Source: Burkholderia dolosa (GTDB lineage Bacteria; Pseudomonadota; Gammaproteobacteria; Burkholderiales; Burkholderiaceae). Taken from it: 58,652 bases of DNA. The notes under the pieces are model-generated. The model saw only the letters and a program-made list of their open reading frames with translations. It was not told where the DNA came from and made no database searches. Made by a program: the position numbers and the translations under genes. Location of the stretch: assembly GCF_902499135.1 (NCBI RefSeq), contig NZ_CABVPR010000040.1, positions 1 through 58,652 on the forward strand, read 5' to 3'. Numbering within the stretch: position 1 is the stretch's first letter; each line of letters begins with the position of its first letter. This document shows, piece after piece, positions 1-8,784 of this stretch.

Positions 1-1
1 T

Positions 2-613
2 GCCGCGCCGCCGCCCGCGGGCGGGCCCGCCGGGCCTGCCGGCACGTACAACTTCGGCTGGTCGATCACCGGTGCGGATCAGGCGAAGCCGACCCAGGTG
101 TTCGACGACGGCGCGCGAATCTACGTGCAGTTCAGCGACATGAAGCACGCGCCGGCGATCTTTACCGACACGCCGTCGGGCCGCGTGCTGATGTCGTGGG
201 AATTGCAGTTTCCGTATGCGGTGCTCACGCGTCCCGCGCAAACGTTGATCTTCCAGCTCGGGCCGTTCGAAGCGCGCGCGCAGCGCGGCACGGCAGGAGC
301 CGGCGCGGCGACTGCGCAGGCCGGGGCGGGTGCCGGTGCGGCTACCGGCGCCGGTGCGAAGCCGCCGGCTGCGACGACGGCCGCCGCACCCGCTGCGGCC
401 GCCACGTCGAAGCAACCGGCCGATCCGCCGACCAAGCGTGCGGCGTCGACCGATGCGCTGTGGTATCTGAACACGTCGTCGACTGCGTCGGCGCCGGCCA
501 CGCCGCCGACCGCCGTGACGTCGAACGCGCCGCCCGCCGCGCCCGTTCAGGCACCGGCTGCGGCACAGCCTGCGCGCGTCAGTACCGACGCGCTGTGGTA
601 CATCTCGAAGTAG
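2..613 (+). CDS. VirB9/TrbG-like protein, C-terminal part (partial)
   Basis: The reading frame is open from the window edge, so the start lies upstream. The first ~85 visible residues contain a block around TYNFGWSITG, QVFDDGARIYVQF and PAIFTDTPSGR, which resembles the C-terminal beta-sandwich domain of VirB9/TrbG/CagX proteins (typical pattern P..VFDDG..TY..F....PAIF). These are outer-membrane-complex components of type IV secretion or pilus-like machines. The rest is a low-complexity Ala/Pro/Gly/Thr tail carrying two copies of STDALWY (near 446 and 581), the second at the extreme C-terminus; this repeat is unusual for VirB9. No other secretion gene is visible here, so the system it belongs to cannot be named. 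Confidence 0.6.
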   Translation, partial: AAPPPAGGPAGPAGTYNFGWSITGADQAKPTQVFDDGARIYVQFSDMKHAPAIFTDTPSGRVLMSWELQFPYAVLTRPAQTLIFQLGPFEARAQRGTAGAGAATAQAGAGAGAATGAGAKPPAATTAAAPAAAATSKQPADPPTKRAASTDALWYLNTSSTASAPATPPTAVTSNAPPAAPVQAPAAAQPARVSTDALWYISK

Positions 614-715
614 CGCGCCTGCGCGCTTATCGGCGAGCGGCGGCTTCGACGGCCGCGTAACGCCGACCGCGACGCGCTCGCGCATCGCGACAGCCGGCGC
701 TGCGCGAGCGCGTCG

Positions 716-1045
716 TCACCCGCGCCGGACCCAGATCACCTTCCCGTCGCGAACGCCGAGATTGCGGCGCTCTTCGCGGTAGTCCATCGTGCCGGGCAGC
801 GATTTGCCGTCGCGCTCCAGCACGCGCCACAGGCAGCCGTCGAGCTGCGCGGCCGCGTCGGCTTCGGTCTTGCCGACGAGCGCATCGTCCGGGCCGGCGT
901 CCGCGCGGCACGCATGCGATGCGCGCGTCTGGCCCGGTTTCGATGCGTCTGCAACGGCATTCGTATTGTTCGCGTGCATGTCCGCACAGCCGGCCAACGT
1001 TGCGGCCGCAACGAGCGCCATGATCGTCGCACGGGTTTTCTTCAT
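716..1045 (-). CDS. I78-family peptidase inhibitor-like lipoprotein
   Basis: The 109-residue product starts at the ATG at 1045, preceded by GGAGA; a longer in-frame start at 1117 would put the signal peptide inside the protein. The N-terminus is a lipoprotein signal peptide with lipobox LAGC (Cys about residue 20). The C-terminal ~60 residues carry the I78 inhibitor pattern: a Cys-containing helix start, LVGKTEADAA, then GTMDYREERRNLGVRDGK and a terminal VRRG. I78 proteins are small serine-protease inhibitors related to potato inhibitor I. The family usually ends in Cys-Gly; here it ends in Arg-Gly, so the usual disulfide may differ. It is a single gene; the inhibitory role is inferred from the family. 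Confidence 0.75.
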   Translation of the reverse strand: MKKTRATIMALVAAATLAGCADMHANNTNAVADASKPGQTRASHACRADAGPDDALVGKTEADAAAQLDGCLWRVLERDGKSLPGTMDYREERRNLGVRDGKVIWVRRG

Positions 1046-1262
1046 CGAAGTCTCCGTTTCTCCGTTGGACGCGCGGCCGAAGAAGCGATGACGCTCGCGC
1101 GGTCCGCGTGCCGGCATTCGTCATCGGTCGCGTAGCCCGCCTCTCGAGGACAAGCGGCCGCGCAGATCCGGCGCAACGCCGCATCCGCGTGCATGGTATC
1201 GCACGCGGCGCGTTGGCCGATCATGCCGCCGCGCCACCGGCGGCCGCGCATCCGGACGCTCG

Positions 1263-2042
1263 TCAGAACTTGTAGCTGACGCCGGCCATCCCATAGTAAT
1301 TGCTGCGCGACTGGACGATCGGACTGTCGCCGTAGCGGCCGAGCAGCCGCGTCACGCCGGCGGTCGCGAGCAACGACCAATGCTGGGACAGGCTCCAGTT
1401 CCACGCGACCGACATCGACGCGCTGTCGATCCCCCCGCCCACCGAGTACGGCCGGAAGCGGCTCGCCATCGACTGTGCGTCGGTGACGCCGTAGAACGTC
1501 TGCATGTAGCGACCGGTGCCGCCGTGCACGCTGCCGGTCACGACGATCTCGTGCCGTCCGGCCTTGAACACCGGCACCGCGAGATCGACGTGGCCCGATA
1601 CGCCGCGCGACGTATGCGTAACCGGCGTTTCGATCGTCGCGCTCAGCATCGCGCTGCCGAACAGCGTCACGCCGGCGCGCACGCCGACGAGCACCGAGCC
1701 CGGAATCCGCCCCATTCCCTTCAGGTAGTCGGAGCCGGGCAGATCGAAGCGGTTCTTGTCCGCGCGCCCCGGATCGTAATTGACGGCCGCCGACACGAAC
1801 GCGCCGTGCGGCAGATCGAGCCGATAACCTGCGCCGTCGTCGCCGCCGATGAAGAAGCCGTTGCCGAATTTCGCCGAGAACGACGGCGCGACGACGCCGC
1901 GGTACTGGTTGCTGCCCTGGTAGCGCGGCGCGAAGCCGCCGCCGAGCGAGATCGAGTATTCGTTTTCCGCATGAGCGGCGGCGGCAAGCGTCAGGCCGGC
2001 AAGCGGCACGCAATAGCGGGAACGGCGGAAGATGGGGTGCAC
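1263..2042 (-). CDS. MipA/OmpV family outer-membrane protein
   Basis: The 259-residue product has an N-terminal signal peptide ending near AAAAHA and a beta-barrel sequence typical of MipA/OmpV: early YSISLGGGFAPRYQGS, alternating aromatic strands throughout, and a C-terminal phenylalanine in GMAGVSYKF. The start is taken as GTG at 2042, because the signal peptide begins there and no upstream ATG fits; no strong ribosome site is seen, so the start is less certain than the family. The gene is divergent from an RstA/RstB-like pair, and the 213-base gap holds a phased repeat array that could control both directions. MipA/OmpV proteins are porin-like or scaffold proteins; the ligand is unknown. 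Confidence 0.82.
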   Translation of the reverse strand: MHPIFRRSRYCVPLAGLTLAAAAHAENEYSISLGGGFAPRYQGSNQYRGVVAPSFSAKFGNGFFIGGDDGAGYRLDLPHGAFVSAAVNYDPGRADKNRFDLPGSDYLKGMGRIPGSVLVGVRAGVTLFGSAMLSATIETPVTHTSRGVSGHVDLAVPVFKAGRHEIVVTGSVHGGTGRYMQTFYGVTDAQSMASRFRPYSVGGGIDSASMSVAWNWSLSQHWSLLATAGVTRLLGRYGDSPIVQSRSNYYGMAGVSYKF

Positions 2043-2104
2043 GATATCGGGACAAGAGTGATGGAGCCGGCAGTCTAGGTATCGCCGCGCGCGAAGACTG
2101 TCCC

Positions 2105-2155
2105 GAATCTGCAGCAAATCTGTGCCCAATTGTGTTCGATTGTTCGCGATTGTCG
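2105..2155. promoter_or_regulatory. Phased direct-repeat array, likely OmpR-family operator
   Basis: Between the divergent mipA-like and rstA-like genes five short motifs recur on the same face of the helix: ATCTG at 2107 and 2118, then ATTGT at 2129, 2139 and 2149, so spacings are 11, 11, 10 and 10 bases. The last three form near-tandem 10-base units (ATTGTGTTCG, ATTGTTCGCG, ATTGTCGTGG). OmpR/PhoB-type regulators bind tandem direct repeats with 10-11 base periodicity, and one is encoded immediately to the right. Binding by that regulator is inferred. Confidence 0.5.
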
Positions 2156-2255
2156 TGGCCGCTCCCGCGACCGGCGAAACGCCGGATAGAATTCGCGTGC
2201 CGCGCCGCGCTGCGCCGGCCGGCGCATGCGGCCGCGTGCGCATTTCGAGGAGACC

Positions 2256-2981
2256 ATGAACGACAATCCGCTCAAACACCGTGTGCTGCTGATCGAGGAC
2301 GACGATCGTCTCGCGCAGCTCGTGCGCGAATATCTCGACGGCTACGAATTCGCGGTGACCGTCGTGCGGCGCGGCGATCTCGCGGTCGCGGCCGTGCGCG
2401 AGCATCAGCCCGCGCTCGTGATACTCGATCTGATGCTGCCGAATCTCGACGGCATGGAAGTGTGCCGCCGCATTCGCGCGTTTACGCACGTGCCCGTGCT
2501 GATCCTGACCGCACGCGCGGACGTCTACGACCAGGTCGCCGGCCTCGAGACCGGCGCCGACGATTACGTGACGAAGCCGATCGAGCCGCGCGTGCTCGTC
2601 GCGCGCGCCCGTGCGCTGCTGCGTCGCGCGCAGCCGGCTGCCGGTGCGCGCGGCGCCGCGGCGCCCGAAGCGCTCGTGTTCGGGCAACTGATCATTTCGC
2701 CGCCGAACCGCACCGTCACGTGGCGCGGCGAACCGGTCGACCTGAAGACCGCCGAGTTCAACCTGCTGCTGATCCTCGCGCGCGCGGCCGGCACCGTGCT
2801 GAGCCGCGACGACATCCTGAAGCAGCTGCGCGGGATCGAGTTCGACGGACTCGACCGCTCGGTGGATTCCGGCATCTCGAAGCTGCGCCGCCGCTTCGAG
2901 GACGCGTCGTCGGAGCCGCACAAGATCAAGACGATCTGGGGCCGCGGCTATCTGTTCAGTCCTTCCGCGTGGGACGAATAA
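2256..2981 (+). CDS. OmpR-family response regulator, RstA-like
   Basis: The 241-residue protein starts at the ATG at 2256, preceded by GAGGAG. The receiver domain (residues ~7-120) has the acidic pair in LLIEDDDR, phospho-acceptor Asp58 in LDLMLPNLDG, Thr in LILTAR and Lys in YVTKPIEP. The C-terminal winged helix (residues ~145-235) has the OmpR pattern, including TAEFNLLLILA, LDRSVDSGISKLRRR and GRGYLF. The stop codon abuts the ATG of the sensor kinase, so the pair is co-translated. Pairing with an RstB-like kinase suggests RstA; the signal is not evident. Confidence 0.9.
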   Translation: MNDNPLKHRVLLIEDDDRLAQLVREYLDGYEFAVTVVRRGDLAVAAVREHQPALVILDLMLPNLDGMEVCRRIRAFTHVPVLILTARADVYDQVAGLETGADDYVTKPIEPRVLVARARALLRRAQPAAGARGAAAPEALVFGQLIISPPNRTVTWRGEPVDLKTAEFNLLLILARAAGTVLSRDDILKQLRGIEFDGLDRSVDSGISKLRRRFEDASSEPHKIKTIWGRGYLFSPSAWDE

Positions 2982-4352
2982 ATGCTGCGCCCGCTGCTCA
3001 GGCTCTACCTCATCGTGATCGCGTGCGGCGCCGCGTCGATCGCGATCATCCAGTTCTCGTTCGACCGGATTTTCTACGAACGTGCGGCGCAGGCGCAGCG
3101 CGATTCGCTGACGACCTACGCGTTCGTCCTGAACGACTATCTCGAACGCCATCCGGGCGGACAACGCGCGCTCGCGCTACGCGAGCTCGCGCTGCACGGC
3201 AACGAAGGGTTCGGCTTCATGCCGATGGCCGATGCGCGCGCGCGGCTCACCGGCGCGCCGCTGCGCGATCTCGACGCCGGCAAGATCGCGATCAGCTACG
3301 ACGGCAGGGATTACTACATGCCGCTCGCGGACGGCTCCGTACTGCACGCGCGACCGGTCCAGCCGTTCGATCTCGACATCCGCATCTACGCGTATCTGCT
3401 GCTCGCGCTCGCCGCGCTGCTCGCGGTCGGATTGTGGATCTCGTATCACTGGCGCGACCTGCGCAAGCTGCAGGACGCCGCGCGCGCGTTCGGCGCCGGC
3501 GAGCTGTCGACGCGCGTGAAGCTGCCGCGCAAGTCGAACATCTACGAGCTGTCGCAGCAGTTCAACGACATGGCCGACCGGATCGAGGCGTCGATCACGC
3601 AGCAGCGTGAAATGATGCACGGCATCTCGCACGAACTGAAGACGCCGCTCGCGCGCCTCGAGTTCGGGCTCGCGCTGCTCGCCGAACACGACGGAAGCGA
3701 CCGGATGCGCACGCGCCGCGACGATCTGCGGCGCGACGTGCGCGAACTCGACGAACTGGTCACCGAGCTGCTGACGATCGGCAGGCTCGAGCAAGGCGCG
3801 AGCCAGCTCGCGCCGATGGAAGTCGTCGTCGATGCGCTCGTCGACAGCGTCGCCGGCAATGTCGCGAACGACGTCGCCGATCGCGGGATCGTGCTCGACG
3901 TGTCGACGCTCGGCGCACCGGTCACGCACGTATGCGATCCGAAACTCGTCGCACGCGCGCTGCTGAACCTGATTCGCAACGGTACGCGCTACGCGTCGCG
4001 CACGCTGCGGCTGTCGGCGACCGGCGATGCGCGCGGTGCGCTCGTGCTCGCCGTCGACGACGACGGCCCCGGCATTCCGGCCGCCGATCGCGCGCGTGTT
4101 TTCGAGCCGTTTCAGCGGCTCGACTCGAGCCGCGACCGGCAAACCGGCGGCTTCGGTCTCGGGCTCGCGATCGTGCGGCGCGTCGCCGTCGTACATGGCG
4201 GCGACGTGCGGCTCGAGGATTCGCCGCTCGGCGGCGCGCGGTTCGTGATCACGCTGCCCGCGCGGACGTTGCCCGACGGTCTCGACGACACGGCGCAGCG
4301 CGACGGCGCGTGCCGCGTCGATTGCGCGAGCGCCCCGCTGGCCGCGAGTTGA
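2982..4352 (+). CDS. RstB-like sensor histidine kinase
   Basis: The 456-residue membrane kinase begins directly after the regulator's stop codon. It has a transmembrane helix at ~7-28, a ~105-residue periplasmic segment, a second helix at ~133-155, and a HAMP linker (WRDLRKLQDAARAFGAGEL onward) that closely resembles E. coli RstB. The H-box GISHELKTPLARLEFG places the phospho-accepting His at residue 217. The ATP-binding lobe has N-box NLIRNGTRYA, G1 VDDDGPGIP, an F-box region and G2 GFGLGLAIVRR. The last ~30 residues are a non-conserved tail. It presumably phosphorylates the adjacent OmpR-type regulator. Confidence 0.9.
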   Translation: MLRPLLRLYLIVIACGAASIAIIQFSFDRIFYERAAQAQRDSLTTYAFVLNDYLERHPGGQRALALRELALHGNEGFGFMPMADARARLTGAPLRDLDAGKIAISYDGRDYYMPLADGSVLHARPVQPFDLDIRIYAYLLLALAALLAVGLWISYHWRDLRKLQDAARAFGAGELSTRVKLPRKSNIYELSQQFNDMADRIEASITQQREMMHGISHELKTPLARLEFGLALLAEHDGSDRMRTRRDDLRRDVRELDELVTELLTIGRLEQGASQLAPMEVVVDALVDSVAGNVANDVADRGIVLDVSTLGAPVTHVCDPKLVARALLNLIRNGTRYASRTLRLSATGDARGALVLAVDDDGPGIPAADRARVFEPFQRLDSSRDRQTGGFGLGLAIVRRVAVVHGGDVRLEDSPLGGARFVITLPARTLPDGLDDTAQRDGACRVDCASAPLAAS

Positions 4353-4916
4353 ATCGCGGCCGTTCGCCGTCGAACGAACGCCGCCATCGAGATCGATCGT
4401 GCTCCGCGTGCCGGGCCGTACCGCACCGCCCGACGCGCGGACGCGCGATCGGCTCGCGTCCGCCTTCGCGAGTTGATCCGCGATCCGCAAATTGCGGATC
4501 CGCTTGCGGGTCGCCGCGAACATCGCGTTCGTCAGCGGCCCACGTGCCAGCCCCTCTACGTGCGATAGCAGCCGACAGCCGCGCGATCCGACACCGCGTC
4601 GACGCCCATTCGCTATCGCTTGCTTCACCGACGCTCATACGGCTTGCCGGCCGACCTGTGCGGTCGTACCGCAGCGGCACCGCGGCCTGTTCACGACGAT
4701 CGCACGACACCGATCCATTCCGTCGATTGAAAACGACCGAGCGCAAGCGGCACGACGGTCGCCTGCTCCATATCGAATATGCTCGGCTTCGAGTGTCGCA
4801 ACGCACGGCGCGCTGATGCGCACGCGGCATGCGAATGCAGCGGACCGGCCGTTGATATGCCCAAGGGGCGGCGATACACTGCGACCCACGCTATTACAAC
4901 GAGCAGGAGAACGGCC
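4353..4916. other. 564-base gap with a perfect palindrome
   Basis: I see no convincing gene here. It contains a perfect inverted repeat at 4482-4500 (GATCCGCAA, one base, TTGCGGATC), with a partial GATCCGC echo just before it. There is no T-tract, so it is more like an operator than a terminator. The right end carries AGGAGA six bases before the GTG of the CheB/CheR hybrid. Confidence 0.4.
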
Positions 4917-7900
4917 GTGGGATCGATTTTGTCGGAGCAGTTGAAGGTCGTCGTGCTGGGAGGATCGGCTGGCAGCCTCGACCCGTTGCGCGCGATCGTT
5001 GCCGCTCTGCCGAACCATCCCGGCTTCGCCGTGCTGGTCATCACGCACCTGGACCCGAAGCAGGAGAGCCGGCTTGCCGATATCCTTGCGGAGGATGCGC
5101 GCTTGCCGGTCGAAAAGCTCGTCCATCTGCGCAAGATCGAACATGACCGGATATACGTGCTGCCGGAAAACGCCGGCGTGATTGCGCTGGACGGTCATTT
5201 TCGACTGACGCGCAGGCAAGCCGGGCTCAACCTGCCGATCGACGCGTGCCTTGCTTCGCTCGCCGAGGATCCGGACGTCGACGGTGCGGCGGTGATCCTT
5301 TCCGGCACCGGGCAGGACGGAGCAGCCGGCCTGGTCGATCTGAAGGCCTCCGGCGGCTTCGTCATCGCACAGCAGCCGCAGACGGCCGCTTATCACGGCA
5401 TGCCGACCGCGGCGATCGATTCGGGTCTGGTCGACGACGTGCTGCCTCCCGACGACATCGCGCCGTCCCTGGTGCGGCGCTTCGGCACTCCCGCCCGCGG
5501 CGGCGACGCCGCCGACGCTCGAACGGCCGATGACGACGCGCTCGGCACCGCCATCTCGATTGTTCAGCAAAAAACCGGCGTCAATCTCGCGTACGTCAAG
5601 GACGTCAATCTGCGTCGCCGGTTCCTGCGCCGCGTGCTGCTGCAAAAGGACCGGGACGTGGACGCATACCTGCAGCTGTTGCGCAGCGACGCACGGGAAG
5701 CCGAAGCGTTACGGGACGACATCCTGATCGGCGTGACCGCCTTCTTTCGCGATGCCGAGTTCGTCAACGTGCTGCGCCAGTCGGTCATTCCGGCTCTGCT
5801 GGAACTCAAGCAAGACCCGATCCGCGTGTGGGTGCCCGCCTGTTCGACGGGCGAGGAGGTCTACACCATCGCGACGCTGCTGAAGGAGGCGCTCGACCGC
5901 GACGCGCAGCCTCATCGCCGCGTGCAGATCTTCGGTACCGACATCAACGAGGCGTCGATCGAAATCGCGCGAGCCGGCCGCTACAGCCTGGCGTCGATCG
6001 ACGACGTACCGGAGGCGTTTCGCGAAAGAACCTTCGCCGCCACTTCGGGCGGCTATATGGTGCGCAAGTCGATCCGCGAGATGTGCGTATTCGCGCGGCA
6101 CAACGTGCTGACCCACGCGCCCTTCTCCGGCATGGACCTGATCAGTTGCCGCAACCTGCTGATCTATCTGCGCAAGGAGGCACAGCAGCACGTGCTCGAG
6201 GTGTTGCACTACGCATGCCGGCCGAACGGATTTCTGCTGCTCGGGCGCGCCGAGGCCGTTTCGGGAGCCGACGGCTTCGAGCATGCGGGCGCTCCGCATC
6301 TGTACCGCAAAGTGCCGACGGCGAAGCGGTCGCAAGGCGCGTTCCCGATCGATGCGCTACGCCCGTGGGCGAGCCAGGGCACTGCCCCGCCGGTACGACG
6401 CGCGCAGCAGGCGGACCCCGTCCTCGAGGCCGCCGATCGCACCGCTCTGGAGCGCTATGCGCCGCCGGGTTTCATCGTCGACGACAAGGGCGACGTCGTG
6501 CACTTCCGCGGCGACGTGTCCGGTTTCGTCGCGCCGGCGAGCGGCGAAGCGTCGCTGGCGCTGCCGCGCTTGTTGCAGCCCGAGCTCAATGTGACGGTGC
6601 GCACCGCGCTGATCGAGGCCAAGCGGACGGGCCAGCCCGTGCGGCGCGAGCGCGTCCCGCTCGGCGACGCACACTTCGCGCTGGATGTACTGCCGCTCGC
6701 CGCCGACGATCTGGTACCGCATTTTCTGGTCACGCTCGAACGATTGCCTGACGACGCGCCGGCTCCGGACACCCTGAATGCGGGCTCGCCGCACAGCCGC
6801 GTTCAGGAACTCGAGCGCACGATCACCACCCTGTCCGACGAGCTCGAGGCCACCCAGGCTCAACTCAAGACGGTCGTCGCCGAATTCGAATCGGCCAACG
6901 AGGAATTACGCACGGCCAACGAGGAGATGCTCAGCACCAACGAAGAGCTGCAAAGCGCGAACGAGGAACTGCTGCTGGCCAAGCAGGAGCTGGAGTCGGC
7001 CAACCAGGAGCTCGCGTCGCTGAACGACGAGCTGAAATCGCGCAATGAGCAGCTCGACCGTGTCAACGACGACCTCAGCAATCTCGTCGAAGGCATCCCG
7101 CTGCCGGTGGTCGTGCTGGACCGGCAGTTGCGCCTTCGGCATTTTTCGCCGCAGGCCCAGACGCTATTCCGGCTGCCGGACGATAGCGTCGGACAACCGC
7201 TGGCGCAGTTGAACAGCCTGTTCTCCGCGGTCGACCTCGAACGCGTCGTGCAGTCGGCCGTCCAGGGTCTGGCCGATGTCGAACACGAGTATCAAGACAG
7301 CGAAGGCCGATGGTGGCTGGTCAACGTACGTGCATACCGCACCGCCGACGACCGTATCGACGGCGCCGTGCTCGCTTTCCAGGATATCCACCAGCTCAAA
7401 AGCGCGCTCGGCAACGCACAGTCGGCGCAGCTCGATGCGGAACGGGCCAATACGGCGAAGGACAACTTCCTTGCCCTCGTATCGCACGAGCTGCGCGCGC
7501 CGCTGAACGTCATCTCCAATTGGGCAGCGGTGCTCATGGCGGCCAGCGAGCGCGGCGTGCCGACCGACGAGCAGATGAGTCAGCGTGCGGTCACGACCAT
7601 CCTGCGCCACTGCCAGCTGCAGGCCGAACTGATCGACGATTTGCTGGACGTCTCCCGTATCTCCTCCGGCCGTTTCTCGCTCGATGCGAAACCGGTCGAC
7701 TTTGCAGCGGCAATACGAACCGTGGTGGAAAGCCATCGCCCGATAGCGGCCAAGAAAGCGATCGTGCTCGCAACGTCGGACCTGCAAGGTCAGGCTATCG
7801 TCAGCGGCGACGCGCGCCGTCTGCAGCAGGTTGCGTCCAACCTGATCGGTAATGCGCTGAAGTTCACGCCGCAGGGCGGCCGCGTCGAGGTCGCCTTGAC

Positions 7901-8576
7901 GCGTCTCGGGGCGTTGATCGAGCTCTCGGTGACCGACAACGGCATCGGCGTAAAGCCGGAACTGCTGCCGCGTCTGTTCGACCGCTTCATGCAGTCCGAC
8001 ACGAGCCGTACGCGTCAGTACGGCGGCCTTGGACTCGGGCTTTCGATCGTCAAGCATCTGGTAACGGCGCACGGCGGCACCGTCACCGCGAGCAGTGAAG
8101 GCGAAGGTCGCGGCACCAGACTCACGGTTCGCATACCGTTGCTGCAAACGGCCACGACCGAACAGGAGACCATCGACGTTGCACCAAACAAATCGGCACG
8201 GCTCGACGGCCTGTCGGTGCTGCTGGTCGACGACGACGTGCCTGCGCAGGAGCCGTTGGCACACTTGCTCCGTGGCCTCGGTGCGCAGGTTCAGATCGCT
8301 TCCGGTGCAAAGGAAGCGCTCGCGTGCCTCGCTGCCGGCTCTTTCGATATTCTCGTCAGCGATCTCGCGATGCCCGGTGCCGACGGACACGCGCTGCTGC
8401 GCGACGTCCGCAATCGTGAAGGCGGCCGGCGGCGCATCTACGCGCTGGCCCTCACCGGCCTCGCGTCGATACACGACCGGGACGCCGCGATTGCCGCCGG
8501 CTTCGACGATCACTTGCCGAAGCCGGTGGACGTGAAAGTGCTATTGGAGAAACTGTCTCTCGGACGAGGAAGATAG
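4917..8576 (+). CDS. CheB-CheR-PAS hybrid histidine kinase with receiver
   Basis: The start is GTG 4917, preceded by AGGAGA; an ATG at 4779 would add a non-conserved leader. Domains of the 1219-residue protein: CheB methylesterase ~8-185 with Ser in GGSAGS, His in THLDP and Asp in SGTGQDG; CheR methyltransferase ~205-455 with the SAM loop PACSTGEEVYT and ISCRNLLIYL; a PAS-like linker; a long Glu/Asn-rich coiled coil ~630-725 built from repeats such as SANEELRTANEE; a PAS domain ~725-830; HisKA with FLALVSHELRAPLN (~850); HATPase with DNGIGVKPE and GGLGLGLSIVKHL; and a receiver ~1095-1210 with Asp in VSDLAMPGAD. It looks like a complete soluble stress or sensory hub. No chemotaxis genes are nearby, so its methylation target is unknown. 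Confidence 0.93.
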   Translation: MGSILSEQLKVVVLGGSAGSLDPLRAIVAALPNHPGFAVLVITHLDPKQESRLADILAEDARLPVEKLVHLRKIEHDRIYVLPENAGVIALDGHFRLTRRQAGLNLPIDACLASLAEDPDVDGAAVILSGTGQDGAAGLVDLKASGGFVIAQQPQTAAYHGMPTAAIDSGLVDDVLPPDDIAPSLVRRFGTPARGGDAADARTADDDALGTAISIVQQKTGVNLAYVKDVNLRRRFLRRVLLQKDRDVDAYLQLLRSDAREAEALRDDILIGVTAFFRDAEFVNVLRQSVIPALLELKQDPIRVWVPACSTGEEVYTIATLLKEALDRDAQPHRRVQIFGTDINEASIEIARAGRYSLASIDDVPEAFRERTFAATSGGYMVRKSIREMCVFARHNVLTHAPFSGMDLISCRNLLIYLRKEAQQHVLEVLHYACRPNGFLLLGRAEAVSGADGFEHAGAPHLYRKVPTAKRSQGAFPIDALRPWASQGTAPPVRRAQQADPVLEAADRTALERYAPPGFIVDDKGDVVHFRGDVSGFVAPASGEASLALPRLLQPELNVTVRTALIEAKRTGQPVRRERVPLGDAHFALDVLPLAADDLVPHFLVTLERLPDDAPAPDTLNAGSPHSRVQELERTITTLSDELEATQAQLKTVVAEFESANEELRTANEEMLSTNEELQSANEELLLAKQELESANQELASLNDELKSRNEQLDRVNDDLSNLVEGIPLPVVVLDRQLRLRHFSPQAQTLFRLPDDSVGQPLAQLNSLFSAVDLERVVQSAVQGLADVEHEYQDSEGRWWLVNVRAYRTADDRIDGAVLAFQDIHQLKSALGNAQSAQLDAERANTAKDNFLALVSHELRAPLNVISNWAAVLMAASERGVPTDEQMSQRAVTTILRHCQLQAELIDDLLDVSRISSGRFSLDAKPVDFAAAIRTVVESHRPIAAKKAIVLATSDLQGQAIVSGDARRLQQVASNLIGNALKFTPQGGRVEVALTRLGALIELSVTDNGIGVKPELLPRLFDRFMQSDTSRTRQYGGLGLGLSIVKHLVTAHGGTVTASSEGEGRGTRLTVRIPLLQTATTEQETIDVAPNKSARLDGLSVLLVDDDVPAQEPLAHLLRGLGAQVQIASGAKEALACLAAGSFDILVSDLAMPGADGHALLRDVRNREGGRRRIYALALTGLASIHDRDAAIAAGFDDHLPKPVDVKVLLEKLSLGRGR

Positions 8577-8784
8577 CTGACGCCAGCTCGGCAATGGAAG
8601 CAGTCTTTCAGGGTTCGGGCGGGCTGTCGTCGCTGCAAGCATGCATCGACGAAGTCGTTTGGGGCGTAGCGCGCCGACGTCGCCGTCATGCTAACGTCCG
8701 ATACCACTAGCCCGCTGCTCGGCACTGCTCTTCCAGGAGCGGGTTCTGCACGTGGCGCCTACCGATCGTCCAGGCGCCGCAGCT

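Noticed and set aside
2043-3164. A long minus-strand extension of the mipA-like frame
   Set aside because: It overlaps the well-supported RstA/RstB-like genes and lacks any family pattern.
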